Shown here: positions 6,894 to 14,834 of the stretch, in pieces
How the letters are laid out: every line of letters starts with the position of its first letter
How positions within the stretch are numbered: the stretch's first letter is position 1
Source of the DNA: Clostridiales bacterium
GTDB taxonomy: Bacteria; Bacillota; Clostridia; Peptostreptococcales; Anaerovoracaceae
DNA: 45,698 bases
Reading direction: 5' to 3'
NCBI GenBank assembly: GCA_012744355.1
Contig: JAAYHV010000016.1
Location: 1-45,698, forward strand
Position numbers and translations under genes: made by a program
Notes under the pieces: model-generated
Databases searched by the model: none
Seen by the model: the letters and a program-made list of their open reading frames with translations, nothing else
What the model was told of the DNA's origin: nothing

Positions 6894-7556
6894 TCACAAA
6901 TTTTTCAAAGTGTCAATATTTTTCAGCTTCTTTCTGTAGTATGATTTTGCGTTGTATAGAACTGCCACAGGGTTATGACCCGTAACTCTATCTTTAGTAA
7001 ATAGAACGGTCACAGGCTTTTTGCAGTATTTAAATAAAAGCGTATCATGCCCAACGCAAAGGCCCATGGCCACTACAAAATCCACATCCTGGTCGTTCAT
7101 ATATATTGCCTGCATAATCGGATTGCAATACGCCTCATATGTGTTTGGGCATATCTTGTCTTCTTCACAAATGCCAACTTCTGTTTTATCAAAGCTTCCT
7201 ACTTTGCAGGAGGCCCCTACGATGTTAAAGCCTTTTTCTCTTAATATGTTAGAAAATGTTCCTGCTTCTCTTAACGTTCCTACGCAGGATATTATACCGA
7301 TGTTTTTCGCACCCATTTCCTCTAGAAACATCACAGTTTCTTCCACTCTAGTCTTTTGACCGTAGTAATTACCCTCGATTTTAGATGATACTTTAAATAT
7401 TTTAGCGTTAAATTCATCTTCTACGTACATCTTTTTTACTTCTTGCTTTTTGCTTTCACTGATTTTGTCGGAAACACAGTATTTGGGATTCTCCACTTCG
7501 GGAAACTCACAGGCCTTTGTCCTACAATCAACGCAACATAAATCTTTTTTATCCAT
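6894..7556 (-). CDS. DUF1847 cysteine-rich, putative metal-binding protein
   Basis: This 220-residue protein resembles the DUF1847 family of uncharacterised, probably metal-binding proteins of anaerobes. A cysteine cluster at the N-terminus (LCCVDCRTKACEFPE, then KYC) is followed by a larger domain with repeated conserved cysteines: SCVGTLREAG, ASCKVGSFDK, GICEEDKICPNTYEAYCNP and GLCVGHD. More than a dozen cysteines suggest iron-sulfur or zinc binding. No signal peptide or membrane segment is present. It starts 17 bp after the Ogt gene with an AAAGGAGAG site, so the two form an operon. Its stop lies just before the riboswitch-controlled promoter region. The function is unknown. Confidence 0.8.
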   Translation of the reverse strand: MDKKDLCCVDCRTKACEFPEVENPKYCVSDKISESKKQEVKKMYVEDEFNAKIFKVSSKIEGNYYGQKTRVEETVMFLEEMGAKNIGIISCVGTLREAGTFSNILREKGFNIVGASCKVGSFDKTEVGICEEDKICPNTYEAYCNPIMQAIYMNDQDVDFVVAMGLCVGHDTLLFKYCKKPVTVLFTKDRVTGHNPVAVLYNAKSYYRKKLKNIDTLKNL

Positions 7557-7573
7557 GGATGTCTCTCCTTTGT

Positions 7574-8035
7574 CTATTTATTGCTCTTTTCCATATCTAG
7601 TAATTTTTTTTTCATTTCAATCCCGCCGGCGTAACCTATTAGTTTACCGTTTGATCCGATTACTCTATGGCAAGGGACCGCAAAAGTAATTGGATTCTTG
7701 TTATTAGCCATACCAACTGCTCTATATGCTTTAGGACTTCCTACAGCTTCTGCAATGTCCTTGTAGCTTCTATTTTCTCCATAAGGTATATCACATAATG
7801 CTTCCCATACTTTTATCTGAAAATCGGTGCCTACAAGCTTATATTCAAAATCAAATGATTTACGTTCACCGTTAAAATATTCTACTAATTCCTTATATAC
7901 TCTATCTGTAAACTCAGTCTTCTTTCCGACTTCATCAGTGTAAATCTTCTTGAGCATTGTTATTTTTTCGCCGTCATATTCTATTTTGATATTTCCAAAT
8001 ATACTTTTATATACAGCAAAACCTTTATCTTCCAT
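7574..8035 (-). CDS. ogt: Methylated-DNA-[protein]-cysteine S-methyltransferase
   Basis: This is a suicide DNA-repair protein that moves O6-alkyl groups from guanine to its own cysteine. The 153-residue protein has the active site PCHRVI with C122, followed by GKLIGYAGG. The helix-turn-helix with an arginine finger is in YRAVGMANNKNP (residues 104-114). The N-terminal domain is short, as in the Ogt/MGMT group without an Ada regulator domain. It heads a small minus-strand operon with the DUF1847 gene, and an AAGAGGT site supports the start. A TTGATA-17-TATAAT promoter lies at 8268-8296, giving an unusually long leader of about 225 nt. Confidence 0.94.
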   Translation of the reverse strand: MEDKGFAVYKSIFGNIKIEYDGEKITMLKKIYTDEVGKKTEFTDRVYKELVEYFNGERKSFDFEYKLVGTDFQIKVWEALCDIPYGENRSYKDIAEAVGSPKAYRAVGMANNKNPITFAVPCHRVIGSNGKLIGYAGGIEMKKKLLDMEKSNK

Positions 8036-8120
8036 ATTTTACCTCTTTACTTATTATCAATCATGATATGAAGTTTTTCTACATCCGTGCTGTTCCTATT
8101 TAGCAGGCATTTCTATTCGT

Positions 8121-8240
8121 TTACTCTATGTCATCGCCTACATAAAATGCATTAGATTCTGTGCAACCTAAGGTAGATATTAATTTTTTTAGTAGTTCTA
8201 CATATCTACAGTGGCTGTTTTTTTCATCTAATTTCCTTCC
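8121..8240 (-). pseudogene. Possible small or frameshifted ORF in ogt leader
   Basis: On the minus strand an AAGGAAGG site is followed at 7 nt by ATG (8227-8225) and a run of seven A residues. The ATG frame ends after nine codons. The adjacent frame stays open for about 33 further codons and reads HCRYVELLKKLISTLGC and then ESNAFYVGDDIE before TAA at 8121. One extra A in the homopolymer would join the start to this frame. The YVGDD ending is faintly like a HAD phosphatase motif, and HCR..V is faintly like an HD domain; neither is convincing. It may be a gene remnant, a slippage-dependent small ORF, or chance. Confidence 0.25.
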
Positions 8241-8267
8241 TTAATATGCAATTTAGTTTACTAATTA

Positions 8268-8296
8268 ATTATACAAGCATTAATTTTATTTATCAA
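8268..8296 (-). promoter_or_regulatory. Promoter of the ogt-DUF1847 operon
   Basis: Reading the minus strand, TTGATA (plus 8291-8296) is followed by a 17-bp spacer and TATAAT (plus 8268-8273), a near-consensus sigma-A promoter. The predicted start near 8261 leaves a leader of about 225 nt before ogt. Confidence 0.7.
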
Positions 8297-8309
8297 GACG
8301 TATTATAAC

Positions 8310-8338
8310 TTTACTTATTCTCATTTAGATAATATAAT
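8310..8338 (+). promoter_or_regulatory. Promoter of the YibE/F pair
   Basis: TTTACT (8310-8315), a 17-bp spacer and a perfect TATAAT (8333-8338) form a sigma-A-type promoter. The predicted transcription start falls at about 8345-8348, i.e. at or within three bases of the ATG at 8348. No Shine-Dalgarno sequence is visible, so the mRNA may be leaderless. Confidence 0.65.
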
Positions 8339-8347
8339 GAGCTTGTT

Positions 8348-9394
8348 ATGAATAAAAAGAAGAGATTAATAATAAAATTAATAGCACTATTCTTGTGTAC
8401 CTCGGTCATATATTTTTTTGTGTATAACAATGCAGCTTCTTATGATGACCCAATAGCTAAGGTCACTAATATTGATGGCGCAAAAATTACTGCAGAACTT
8501 GTAAACGGAGATAACAAAGGTGAAAAGATTGAGCTCACTCATGAGTATGAGCCGTCTTTAGTTTATGATGAAAAATATCATGAAGGTAATTTCCTGTTTG
8601 TAAGCTACTCTGAGGTTAAGGACGCCTGGTCTATTATGGGAATGAAACGGGACTATATAATAGTTCTAGTTCTTCTCATTTTGTTTGACCTTCTTCTTAT
8701 TGTGGGACAAAAACAAGGATTCTACACCGTACTTGGGCTTTGCGTCAATGTGTTAATATTTATATTTGCTATGTCTTTATTTGATAAAGGTAGCAATATC
8801 CTCGTCCTATCTATTATTATGACTATATTTTTTGCATGCCTTATACTTCTGCTTATAAACGGATGGAATCGCAATACGCTTCTTTCTATTTTCTCTACGC
8901 TTTCCTCGGTTTTAATAATCGGAGTAATTTCAACTTTAGTAATATACTACGGCCCTGAAATCTCATATGATTTTATGGAATTTATGCCTCAGCCTCACTC
9001 TAAAGGCGAGGCCAATCTAGTCTTGATATCAGAAATACTAATAGGCGGCCTAGGAGTTATTATGGATATATCCATTACAATAACCACATGTGCTACTGAA
9101 TTGATTGACAAAAATCCTATAATTTCTAAAAATGCCTTAGTTAATTCCTGCAAGAAAGTCTCAAATGACATAACAGGTACCATGATAAACGTAGTGCTTC
9201 TTACTAATATAGCTTCGTTTTTACCTGTGTTTGTGCTAGCTGTAAATAACGAATTTAGGATTTCAACCATTATTAAGAACAATATGTTTTTTGAAATAGT
9301 CAGGTTCTTAACAGGAAGCATCGGTATAGTTTTAACCATACCTTTAGCAATATTCATTGTGACTAAATTTAGAAGAAGGTTAGAAATATCATGA
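8348..9394 (+). CDS. YibE/F family membrane protein (first of pair)
   Basis: This is a 348-residue polytopic membrane protein of the YibE/F-like family, whose function is not established. A membrane segment at residues 8-27 is followed by a soluble, probably extracytoplasmic segment (about 28-100) with VTNIDGAKITAELVNGDNKGEKI, a conserved feature of the family. Then come about six or seven hydrophobic helices separated by a polar stretch MDISITITTCATELIDKNP near residues 240-258. It ends in ATGA overlap with the second YibE/F gene, so the two are translationally coupled and probably form a complex. No Shine-Dalgarno sequence precedes the ATG, and the promoter lies so close that initiation on a leaderless transcript is likely. 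Confidence 0.85.
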   Translation: MNKKKRLIIKLIALFLCTSVIYFFVYNNAASYDDPIAKVTNIDGAKITAELVNGDNKGEKIELTHEYEPSLVYDEKYHEGNFLFVSYSEVKDAWSIMGMKRDYIIVLVLLILFDLLLIVGQKQGFYTVLGLCVNVLIFIFAMSLFDKGSNILVLSIIMTIFFACLILLLINGWNRNTLLSIFSTLSSVLIIGVISTLVIYYGPEISYDFMEFMPQPHSKGEANLVLISEILIGGLGVIMDISITITTCATELIDKNPIISKNALVNSCKKVSNDITGTMINVVLLTNIASFLPVFVLAVNNEFRISTIIKNNMFFEIVRFLTGSIGIVLTIPLAIFIVTKFRRRLEIS

Positions 9395-10131
9395 TTATTA
9401 TATTATCTTTAGTATTTATACTACTAATCTTCTTATTTGGAAGCAATAAAACTGCACAATCCATAGTAACCACTCTTATTAACCTCGGAGTGTTCTTCGG
9501 TATTCTTTTTGCAATATTTTTTGGAATGAACCCTATTTTGGCTACTATAATAGGTTGCGTGATTATTTCACTTGTAACTCTTTTTTACCAAAATGAAGTT
9601 AACATAAAAACTAAATCAGCTTTTTATTCCGTTCTGATAGTATTGATAATATCCATGTCTTTTACATTTTTAATTTGCTATTACTCTAATATTCAAGGCT
9701 TTCCAACAGGCCAATATGAAATAAGGCTCTCAAACGGTTACTCAGATGAAATAGAAGTTAACATGATGTTCCTTCAAATAGCAGTTATCTTAATAGTATT
9801 AATCGGCAGCGCTATTGATACTTCCCTTGCCGTTTCATCAGCTCTATATGAAGTCAAGGAAAACAATCCAGACCTTAATAAATTAGATGTATTTAATTCA
9901 GGTCTTTCTATTGGAAAAGGCATACTTAGTTCCACTATAAACACACTGTTTTTTATATTCATAGCTGAATATTTATCTCTGTTTTTATATCTAGTTAAGT
10001 ACTATGACTTTTTACAGATATTAAACTCAAAAGAGTTTGCTCAGGAAGTAATAACTATAAGTATCGCAGGCATTGCTTCTGTAATAATAATACCTGTTAC
10101 GGCCTTTCTTTGTAGCAGAAGATATAAATAA
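9391..10131 (+). CDS. YibE/F family membrane protein (second of pair)
   Basis: This 246-residue integral membrane protein is the second member of the YibE/F pair. Hydrophobic helices begin at residue 1, and the shared family segment is visible as IGSAIDTSLAVSSALYEVKENNP, which corresponds to the MDISITI region of the first protein. It lacks the extracytoplasmic N-terminal domain of the upstream partner. The ATG overlaps the stop codon of that gene by 4 bp. A hairpin shared with the convergent sigH gene follows directly. The family function is unknown; transport or stress-related roles would be guesses. Confidence 0.82.
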   Translation: MIIILSLVFILLIFLFGSNKTAQSIVTTLINLGVFFGILFAIFFGMNPILATIIGCVIISLVTLFYQNEVNIKTKSAFYSVLIVLIISMSFTFLICYYSNIQGFPTGQYEIRLSNGYSDEIEVNMMFLQIAVILIVLIGSAIDTSLAVSSALYEVKENNPDLNKLDVFNSGLSIGKGILSSTINTLFFIFIAEYLSLFLYLVKYYDFLQILNSKEFAQEVITISIAGIASVIIIPVTAFLCSRRYK

Positions 10132-10152
10132 AAAAAGAAGGTTTTCACCTTC
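10130..10152 (-). terminator. Intrinsic terminator of sigH array
   Basis: The minus strand shows GAAGGT-GAAA-ACCTTC followed by seven T residues, 2-3 nt after the sigH stop. It ends the long carD-to-sigH array. On the plus strand it lies at the end of the YibE/F gene but has only a short T run there, so it is mainly a minus-strand terminator. Confidence 0.8.
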
Positions 10153-10154
10153 CT

Positions 10155-10736
10155 TTAGTCATTCATAAATATTTTATTCATTTTCTTTTTAATTCTTTGA
10201 AGCGCATTATCTATAGTCTTTGGAGATTTATCTAGTTTCTTTGCTATTTCAGTGTAACTATTGCCTTCAAACTTCTCAAGCCAAACCTGCCTCTCAAAAT
10301 CGCTGAAAATCCCATTTCCCCTGTTCATAAACTCAAAGAATTCATCATATAATATCTTAGATTCAGTATCTAAATCATTCGTAGAAAGGATATTATCATT
10401 ATTTGAATCTGCATCTATCGATAGCGATTCGTTAAGAGCTTTATTTTTCTTTCTACTTGCACTTTTAATGGCATTTATTATCTGCCTTCTTATGCAAAGA
10501 TCTGCAAAAGTAGCAAAAGATGTTCCTGCATTTACATCATAATCTCTAATCGCTTTAAATATACCAATCATACCTTCTTGAACTACATCTTCTTTATCTG
10601 CCCCGGCAATAAAATAAATGTTTGATTTGTTTCTTGCCATTCCCTTGTATTTATTGATTAAATATTCCTCTGCAGTAGAATCTCCATTTTTTGCAAGAGC
10701 TACTAGCTCTTCATCCGACTTTTGGATATCAGCCAT
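10155..10736 (-). CDS. sigH: RNA polymerase sigma factor SigH-like (sigma-70 family)
   Basis: This is a sigma factor of 193 residues closely resembling Bacillus Spo0H/SigH. Region 2 reads DKEDVVQEGMIGIFKAIRDYDVNAGTSFATFADLCIRRQI (residues about 47-85) and carries the core-binding and -10 recognition helices. Region 4 at the C-terminus contains FEGNSYTEIAKKLDKSPKTIDNALQRIKKK, the -35-binding helix-turn-helix. Its position two bases after rlmB matches the Firmicutes gene order, in which sigH closes the cysS-mrnC-rlmB block, although yacP is missing here. SigH usually controls entry to sporulation, competence or stationary-phase genes. The window does not show whether this organism sporulates. 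Confidence 0.88.
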   Translation of the reverse strand: MADIQKSDEELVALAKNGDSTAEEYLINKYKGMARNKSNIYFIAGADKEDVVQEGMIGIFKAIRDYDVNAGTSFATFADLCIRRQIINAIKSASRKKNKALNESLSIDADSNNDNILSTNDLDTESKILYDEFFEFMNRGNGIFSDFERQVWLEKFEGNSYTEIAKKLDKSPKTIDNALQRIKKKMNKIFMND

Positions 10737-10738
10737 AT

Positions 10739-11713
10739 CTATTTCCTTACATCCCTTTGTCTTCTTACCTCATACATAACAACAGCTGCAGCATTTGATG
10801 CATTTAGTGAACTGATTTTGCCGTGCATTGGTATAGAAACTATATAATCACATTTCTTCTTGACTAGAGAACTTATACCTTTGCCCTCATTACCGATAAC
10901 TAAGCAAATCTTTCCGCTAAACTCCTGGTTATAGTATCTTGGGCCTTCCATATCACATCCCGCAATCCAAAACCCTTGTTCTTTAAGCTTATCTATAGTC
11001 TGTGCAATATTTGTCACTCTAACGCAAGGCATATATTCTATTGCTCCTGCGGAAGCTTTTGCTACTGTGGCGGTCAGGCCTGCTGAACGTCTTTTTGGTA
11101 CTATTATTCCATGCGCTCCTGCGCACTCAGCTGTTCTCATAATAGCTCCTAGATTATGAGGGTCTTGAAGATCATCTAAAATTATAATAAAAGGTTCTTC
11201 TTCTTTTATCTTTGCTATTTTTAATACATCTTCTATTTCTGCGTATTTATATTCTGTAATTATAGCTATTACGCCCTGATGAGTAGCGCCCATTGCCATT
11301 CTGTCAAGAACCACTCTTTCAACATAATGACAAACTATTCCCTTTTCCTTTGCAATTCCAAGTATCTTTGTTATTGATCCTTCAGCGCCACTTGCAATTA
11401 GTATTCTTTCGAATTCGGTGTGTCCCTTAAGCGCTTCAATTACAGGATTTCTACCCATTATGATACTATCTAGCGGATCTCTTTCTTCATTTTGGTAATC
11501 ATTTATGCCTTGTTTATTGTCACTTCTGCTAGCACCTTTGTAGTCACTTCTGAAGTCAGTTCTTTTATTTCCTCTGTGATCACTTCTGCTATCGCTTCGG
11601 GCATCATTTCTGCCTTTTCTGCTATCGCCTCTGTTATCACTTCTATCACTTCGGCTTTCATTTCTCTTCTTTTTTTTATCCTTACTGAAGTTAGGATTGT
11701 CTCTTTTGGACAT
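10739..11713 (-). CDS. rlmB: 23S rRNA guanosine-2'-O-methyltransferase RlmB (SpoU family)
   Basis: This SPOUT-class enzyme methylates the ribose of G2251 (E. coli numbering) in 23S rRNA. I place the start at the ATG at 11713 (SKRDNPNFSK), because an AAAGGAAA site lies 7 nt upstream; an ATG at 11728 would contain that site. Residues about 80-150 form the L30e-like substrate domain (IMGRNPVIEALKGH). The knotted catalytic domain shows DDLQDPHNLGAIMRTAECAGAHG, VIGNEGKGISSLV and SLNASNAAAVVMYE. The first 70 residues are unusual: a basic, low-complexity run rich in RSD, RND and RGD triplets, probably disordered and RNA-binding. It overlaps the folA stop region closely and precedes sigH by 2 bp. Confidence 0.93.
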   Translation of the reverse strand: MSKRDNPNFSKDKKKKRNESRSDRSDNRGDSRKGRNDARSDSRSDHRGNKRTDFRSDYKGASRSDNKQGINDYQNEERDPLDSIIMGRNPVIEALKGHTEFERILIASGAEGSITKILGIAKEKGIVCHYVERVVLDRMAMGATHQGVIAIITEYKYAEIEDVLKIAKIKEEEPFIIILDDLQDPHNLGAIMRTAECAGAHGIIVPKRRSAGLTATVAKASAGAIEYMPCVRVTNIAQTIDKLKEQGFWIAGCDMEGPRYYNQEFSGKICLVIGNEGKGISSLVKKKCDYIVSIPMHGKISSLNASNAAAVVMYEVRRQRDVRK

Positions 11714-11714
11714 A

Positions 11715-12203
11715 TTATTTCCTTTCATATTTGAAATATTGATATTTTAATCCATCTTCTTCGATAACGTCACTTTCCCAAGTCACCAAGTATCCGTCTC
11801 TTTTATCCACATTAACCATGTATCTATCTGCTTCATAGGTTTCATATATCTTAGTAATGTAAAGCGTATCACAACAGTCGATGTATTCTTCATACATTTT
11901 AGCTCCGCCTATTAAAAACAAGTCTTCTCGATCGTATTTTTCAATCTCTGCAAAAAGTTCTTCCTCTGATCCTAGAACTTTGCAACCTTGAGCAGCATAG
12001 TTCGCAGTTCTTGTTAATACTATGTTTGTTCTTCCAGGTAGCGCTTTTTTGCCAGGAAGACTTTCAAATGTCCTTCTTCCCATTATGATAACTTTACCCA
12101 TTGTCGTATTTCTGAAGTATTTCATATCTCCACTTATTCGCTTTAGCAAATCACCATCTTTGCCTATTCCCCAGTTTTGATCAACTGCTACAATTAAATT
12201 CAC
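11715..12203 (-). CDS. folA: Dihydrofolate reductase
   Basis: This enzyme reduces dihydrofolate to tetrahydrofolate with NADPH. The 162-residue length is standard. Visible landmarks are MNLIVAVDQNWGIGKDGDLL at the N-terminus, the catalytic acid D26 in SGDMKYF, the cofactor motif MGRRTFESLPGKKALPGR, and LIGGAKMYEEYI for the GG turn. It follows thyA by 12 bp, the classic pair in which thymidylate synthase produces dihydrofolate and this enzyme recycles it. The pair sits inside the mrnC-rlmB interval of the housekeeping array, where it is not found in Bacillus. Confidence 0.95.
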   Translation of the reverse strand: MNLIVAVDQNWGIGKDGDLLKRISGDMKYFRNTTMGKVIIMGRRTFESLPGKKALPGRTNIVLTRTANYAAQGCKVLGSEEELFAEIEKYDREDLFLIGGAKMYEEYIDCCDTLYITKIYETYEADRYMVNVDKRDGYLVTWESDVIEEDGLKYQYFKYERK

Positions 12204-12215
12204 TTTGACACCCCT

Positions 12216-13046
12216 TTATATAGCCACAGGAATGCATTTTACCTGAGGATTCTTTTTGTAGTTTTCTATTATAACATCGTCTGCTGTAAAATCATAAAAA
12301 TTAGTAATATCCGCGTTTAGCTTTACAGTTGGAGCTTCATACTGTTCTCTTTTTATAAGGTCCTTTACTATATCAATATGTCTGTCATAGATGTGAGCAT
12401 CTGCTATTACATGGACGAGCTCTCCAGCTTTTAAACCCGAAACCTGCGCCATCATCATCAGCAAAAGGCTGTACTGAACTACGTTCCAGTTATTCGCAGT
12501 TAATATATCTTGAGACCTTTGATTCAGTATTCCGTTTAAAACATCACCTTTGACATTAAATGTCATACTGTACGCACATGGCTCTAAATTCATTTCGCTT
12601 AAATCCTGAAAATTATATATATTAGTCATGATTCTTCTAGAATACGGATAGTTTTTTAGTTGATACAGTACATTGTCAACCTGATCCATTTCACCTTGCT
12701 GAAACTTGTACTTTACACCAAGCTGATATCCATAAGCTTTGCCTATGGTTCCGTCTTCGCTAGCCCATTCATCCCATATGTGACTTGTTAGTTCATTTAC
12801 ATTGTTTGATTTTTTCTGCCATATCCATAAAAGCTCGTCAAAGGCAAGTTTAATTGCTGTTGGCCTTAATGTAAGTGCTGGGAACTCCTCTTGCAAGTTA
12901 TATCTATTTACTACTCCAAAATTTTTAACAGTATGAGCAGGCGCTCCGTCACACCACCTAGGTCTTACCTTTTGTCCTTCGGTGCTAAAACCATTTTCGA
13001 TTATATCCTCACACATATTAATAAAAAGTTTATCAGCTTTACTCAT
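12216..13046 (-). CDS. thyA: Thymidylate synthase ThyA
   Basis: ThyA methylates dUMP to dTMP using methylene-tetrahydrofolate. I choose the ATG at 13046 (SKADKLFINM), because GGGGGG lies just upstream and overlaps the mrnC end; the longer version would need a TTG start. The product has 276 residues. The nucleophile lies in LEPCAYSMTF (C157 with this start), with the dUMP-binding LNQRSQDILTANNWNVVQYS, the paired arginines PYSRRIMTN, and HVIADAHIYDRHI near the end. CAYS replaces the more familiar PCH context but is usual in clostridial sequences as I recall them. The C-terminus VAI is the normal closing residue pattern. Confidence 0.94.
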   Translation of the reverse strand: MSKADKLFINMCEDIIENGFSTEGQKVRPRWCDGAPAHTVKNFGVVNRYNLQEEFPALTLRPTAIKLAFDELLWIWQKKSNNVNELTSHIWDEWASEDGTIGKAYGYQLGVKYKFQQGEMDQVDNVLYQLKNYPYSRRIMTNIYNFQDLSEMNLEPCAYSMTFNVKGDVLNGILNQRSQDILTANNWNVVQYSLLLMMMAQVSGLKAGELVHVIADAHIYDRHIDIVKDLIKREQYEAPTVKLNADITNFYDFTADDVIIENYKKNPQVKCIPVAI

Positions 13047-13425
13047 TTTGCCCCCCAATAATTTCTATTGCTCTGTCCACACATTCATTTAATCTTTCTG
13101 TATCTTCCGAAAGGTAAAGACTACCAATAAGCGCTTCAAATCCTGTTGCCAGTTTATAATTAATTACCTCTGCATTTTTAGGCATAGAAGTTATCTTGCG
13201 GTTTCTCGCTCTTTTGACTAGTCTAACTTCATTTTCCGTTAAAAATTCCTTGAGCATTTCCCTAACTGCTTTAGCCTGAGCGCTAGAAGAAACGTATCTC
13301 ACAGCTTCTCTGTGCAGCACGTCTACATTTTGTTTTCCTGTATCAATTAATTTTCTTCTAATTTCCAATTCGTAGACAGCGTCTCCAATGTAGGCTAACG
13401 CCGTCGTATTTATCGATTTATTCAC
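13039..13425 (-). CDS. mrnC: Mini-ribonuclease III
   Basis: MrnC trims the ends of 23S rRNA precursor in Firmicutes. It is a stand-alone RNase III catalytic domain without a double-stranded RNA-binding domain. The 128-residue protein begins with NTTALAYIGDAVYELEIRR, where D15 is the conserved catalytic acid. It ends with the second helical signature TGFEALIGSLYLSEDTERLNE, with the acidic pair needed for metal binding. It lies 5 bp after cysS, the standard location, and its stop overlaps the thyA start. Confidence 0.93.
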   Translation of the reverse strand: MNKSINTTALAYIGDAVYELEIRRKLIDTGKQNVDVLHREAVRYVSSSAQAKAVREMLKEFLTENEVRLVKRARNRKITSMPKNAEVINYKLATGFEALIGSLYLSEDTERLNECVDRAIEIIGGQNE

Positions 13426-13430
13426 TTATC

Positions 13431-14834
13431 TTATATCCTTACGATTTGAACACCCTGAGAAGTGTCCTTCAAAGTAATACCTTTTTCTTTCAAAATATCC
13501 CTAATTTCATCAGCTCTTTTAAAATCTTTGTTAGTTCGAGCAATTTGTCTTTCTTGTATTAGATCTTTAATTTCATCATCAACTTCGTCTTTATTTTCTC
13601 GAATTTTGAGTATTCCAAGAACGTCACAAAGCTCCGTTAATAGTCCTAAAGCTTCCTGAGCAAATTCCTTGCTAGATCCGTCTTTTACGGCAGTATTAAT
13701 AGCTGTAACCAGTTCAAATATAGTACTAATTCCATCGGCTGTATTTAAATCATCGTCCATAGCTTTAATAAACTTATCCCTAAACCCATCAAGTCCTTTT
13801 AATGATTGCTTCTCCATCTCTGTCATATTACCTTCTTCTCTATCAATCAAGTAAAGAAGATTTTCTTTGGCCGTTCTAAGCCTTGTAAGTCCTGTTTCAG
13901 CAGATTCCATAAGTTTATCATTGAAATTGATCGGACTTCTATAGTGACCTGCAAGTAGGAAAAATCTGATTACCTCACCATCATATATCTTTCTGATGTC
14001 CCTCACTGTAGAGAAATTGCCCAATGATTTTGACATTTTCTCTCCGTCAATTGTAATATATCCATTGTGCATCCAATAGTTTGCAAAAGTCTTGCCATTG
14101 CATGCTTCTGACTGAGCTATCTCATTTTCATGGTGCGGAAACTGTAAATCTTGACCACCACCATGTATGTCAATTGTTTCACCTAAATGCTTCTTTGACA
14201 TTGTTGAGCACTCTATATGCCATCCTGGCCTGCCTTTGCCCCAAGGTGATTCCCAAGAAATTTCATCTTCGTTTTTTCTCTTTTTCCATAGCGCAAAATC
14301 CATAGGATCTTTTTTTACTTCTCCTAATGCTATTCTAGAACCTAAGTCGAGCTCTTCTAAGTTCTGGCGGCTTAGCTTACCGTAGTCTTCAAACTTCTTA
14401 GTTGAATAATATACGTCTCCATCTATCTCATAAGCATATCCCTTTTCGATTAATGTGCTTACAAAATCGATTATTTCCTGTATATTTTCCGATACTTTAG
14501 GATGTGCATCCGCTACCGCAACATTTAAGGCCTCGGCATCGTCAAAGTATTCTTTGATAAATCTCTCTGCTATTTCCTTTGCATTGCTGCCCTCTTCTTT
14601 TGCTTTATTAATTATCTTATCGTCCACATCTGTGAAGTTCTGGACGAAATTAACACCATATCCTCTATATTTTAAATATTTTCTAAGGGTATCAAAAACG
14701 ACAAACGGCCTTGCATTTCCTATGTGAAAATAGTTGTATACTGTAGGGCCACAGACATAAATCTTTACGTCATTTTTATCCATAGGCACGAAGTCTTCTT
14801 TCTTTCTCGTCATAGTATTATATATTTTCATCAT
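13431..14834 (-). CDS. cysS: Cysteinyl-tRNA synthetase
   Basis: CysS charges tRNA-Cys. The 467-residue class I enzyme shows the HIGN motif at residues 37-40 and KMSKS at 266-270. The zinc ligands can be placed at C28, C209, H234 and E238 ([29 protein letters not shown]). The gene overlaps the end of cysE by 17 bp. AAGGAGG stands before two adjacent ATG codons (14834 and 14831); the second has slightly better spacing, which would remove one methionine. No T-box leader is present, so it depends on upstream transcription. Confidence 0.96.
   Translation of the reverse strand: MMKIYNTMTRKKEDFVPMDKNDVKIYVCGPTVYNYFHIGNARPFVVFDTLRKYLKYRGYGVNFVQNFTDVDDKIINKAKEEGSNAKEIAERFIKEYFDDAEALNVAVADAHPKVSENIQEIIDFVSTLIEKGYAYEIDGDVYYSTKKFEDYGKLSRQNLEELDLGSRIALGEVKKDPMDFALWKKRKNEDEISWESPWGKGRPGWHIECSTMSKKHLGETIDIHGGGQDLQFPHHENEIAQSEACNGKTFANYWMHNGYITIDGEKMSKSLGNFSTVRDIRKIYDGEVIRFFLLAGHYRSPINFNDKLMESAETGLTRLRTAKENLLYLIDREEGNMTEMEKQSLKGLDGFRDKFIKAMDDDLNTADGISTIFELVTAINTAVKDGSSKEFAQEALGLLTELCDVLGILKIRENKDEVDDEIKDLIQERQIARTNKDFKRADEIRDILKEKGITLKDTSQGVQIVRI

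Larger units (their letters stand above)
8036..8347. other. Divergent intergenic region of 312 bp
   Basis: This gap separates the minus-strand ogt operon from the plus-strand YibE/F pair. It holds two divergent sigma-A-type promoters (8268-8296 minus, 8310-8338 plus) whose -35 boxes are 13 bp apart. It also holds a short minus-strand reading frame (8121-8240) described separately. Nothing else was recognised; no riboswitch signature or intrinsic terminator was found. Confidence 0.6.

Noticed and set aside
8995-9357. A 120-codon minus-strand frame inside the first YibE/F gene
   Set aside because: It is antisense to a membrane-protein gene; complement frames of hydrophobic coding sequence often stay open, and no supporting signals exist.
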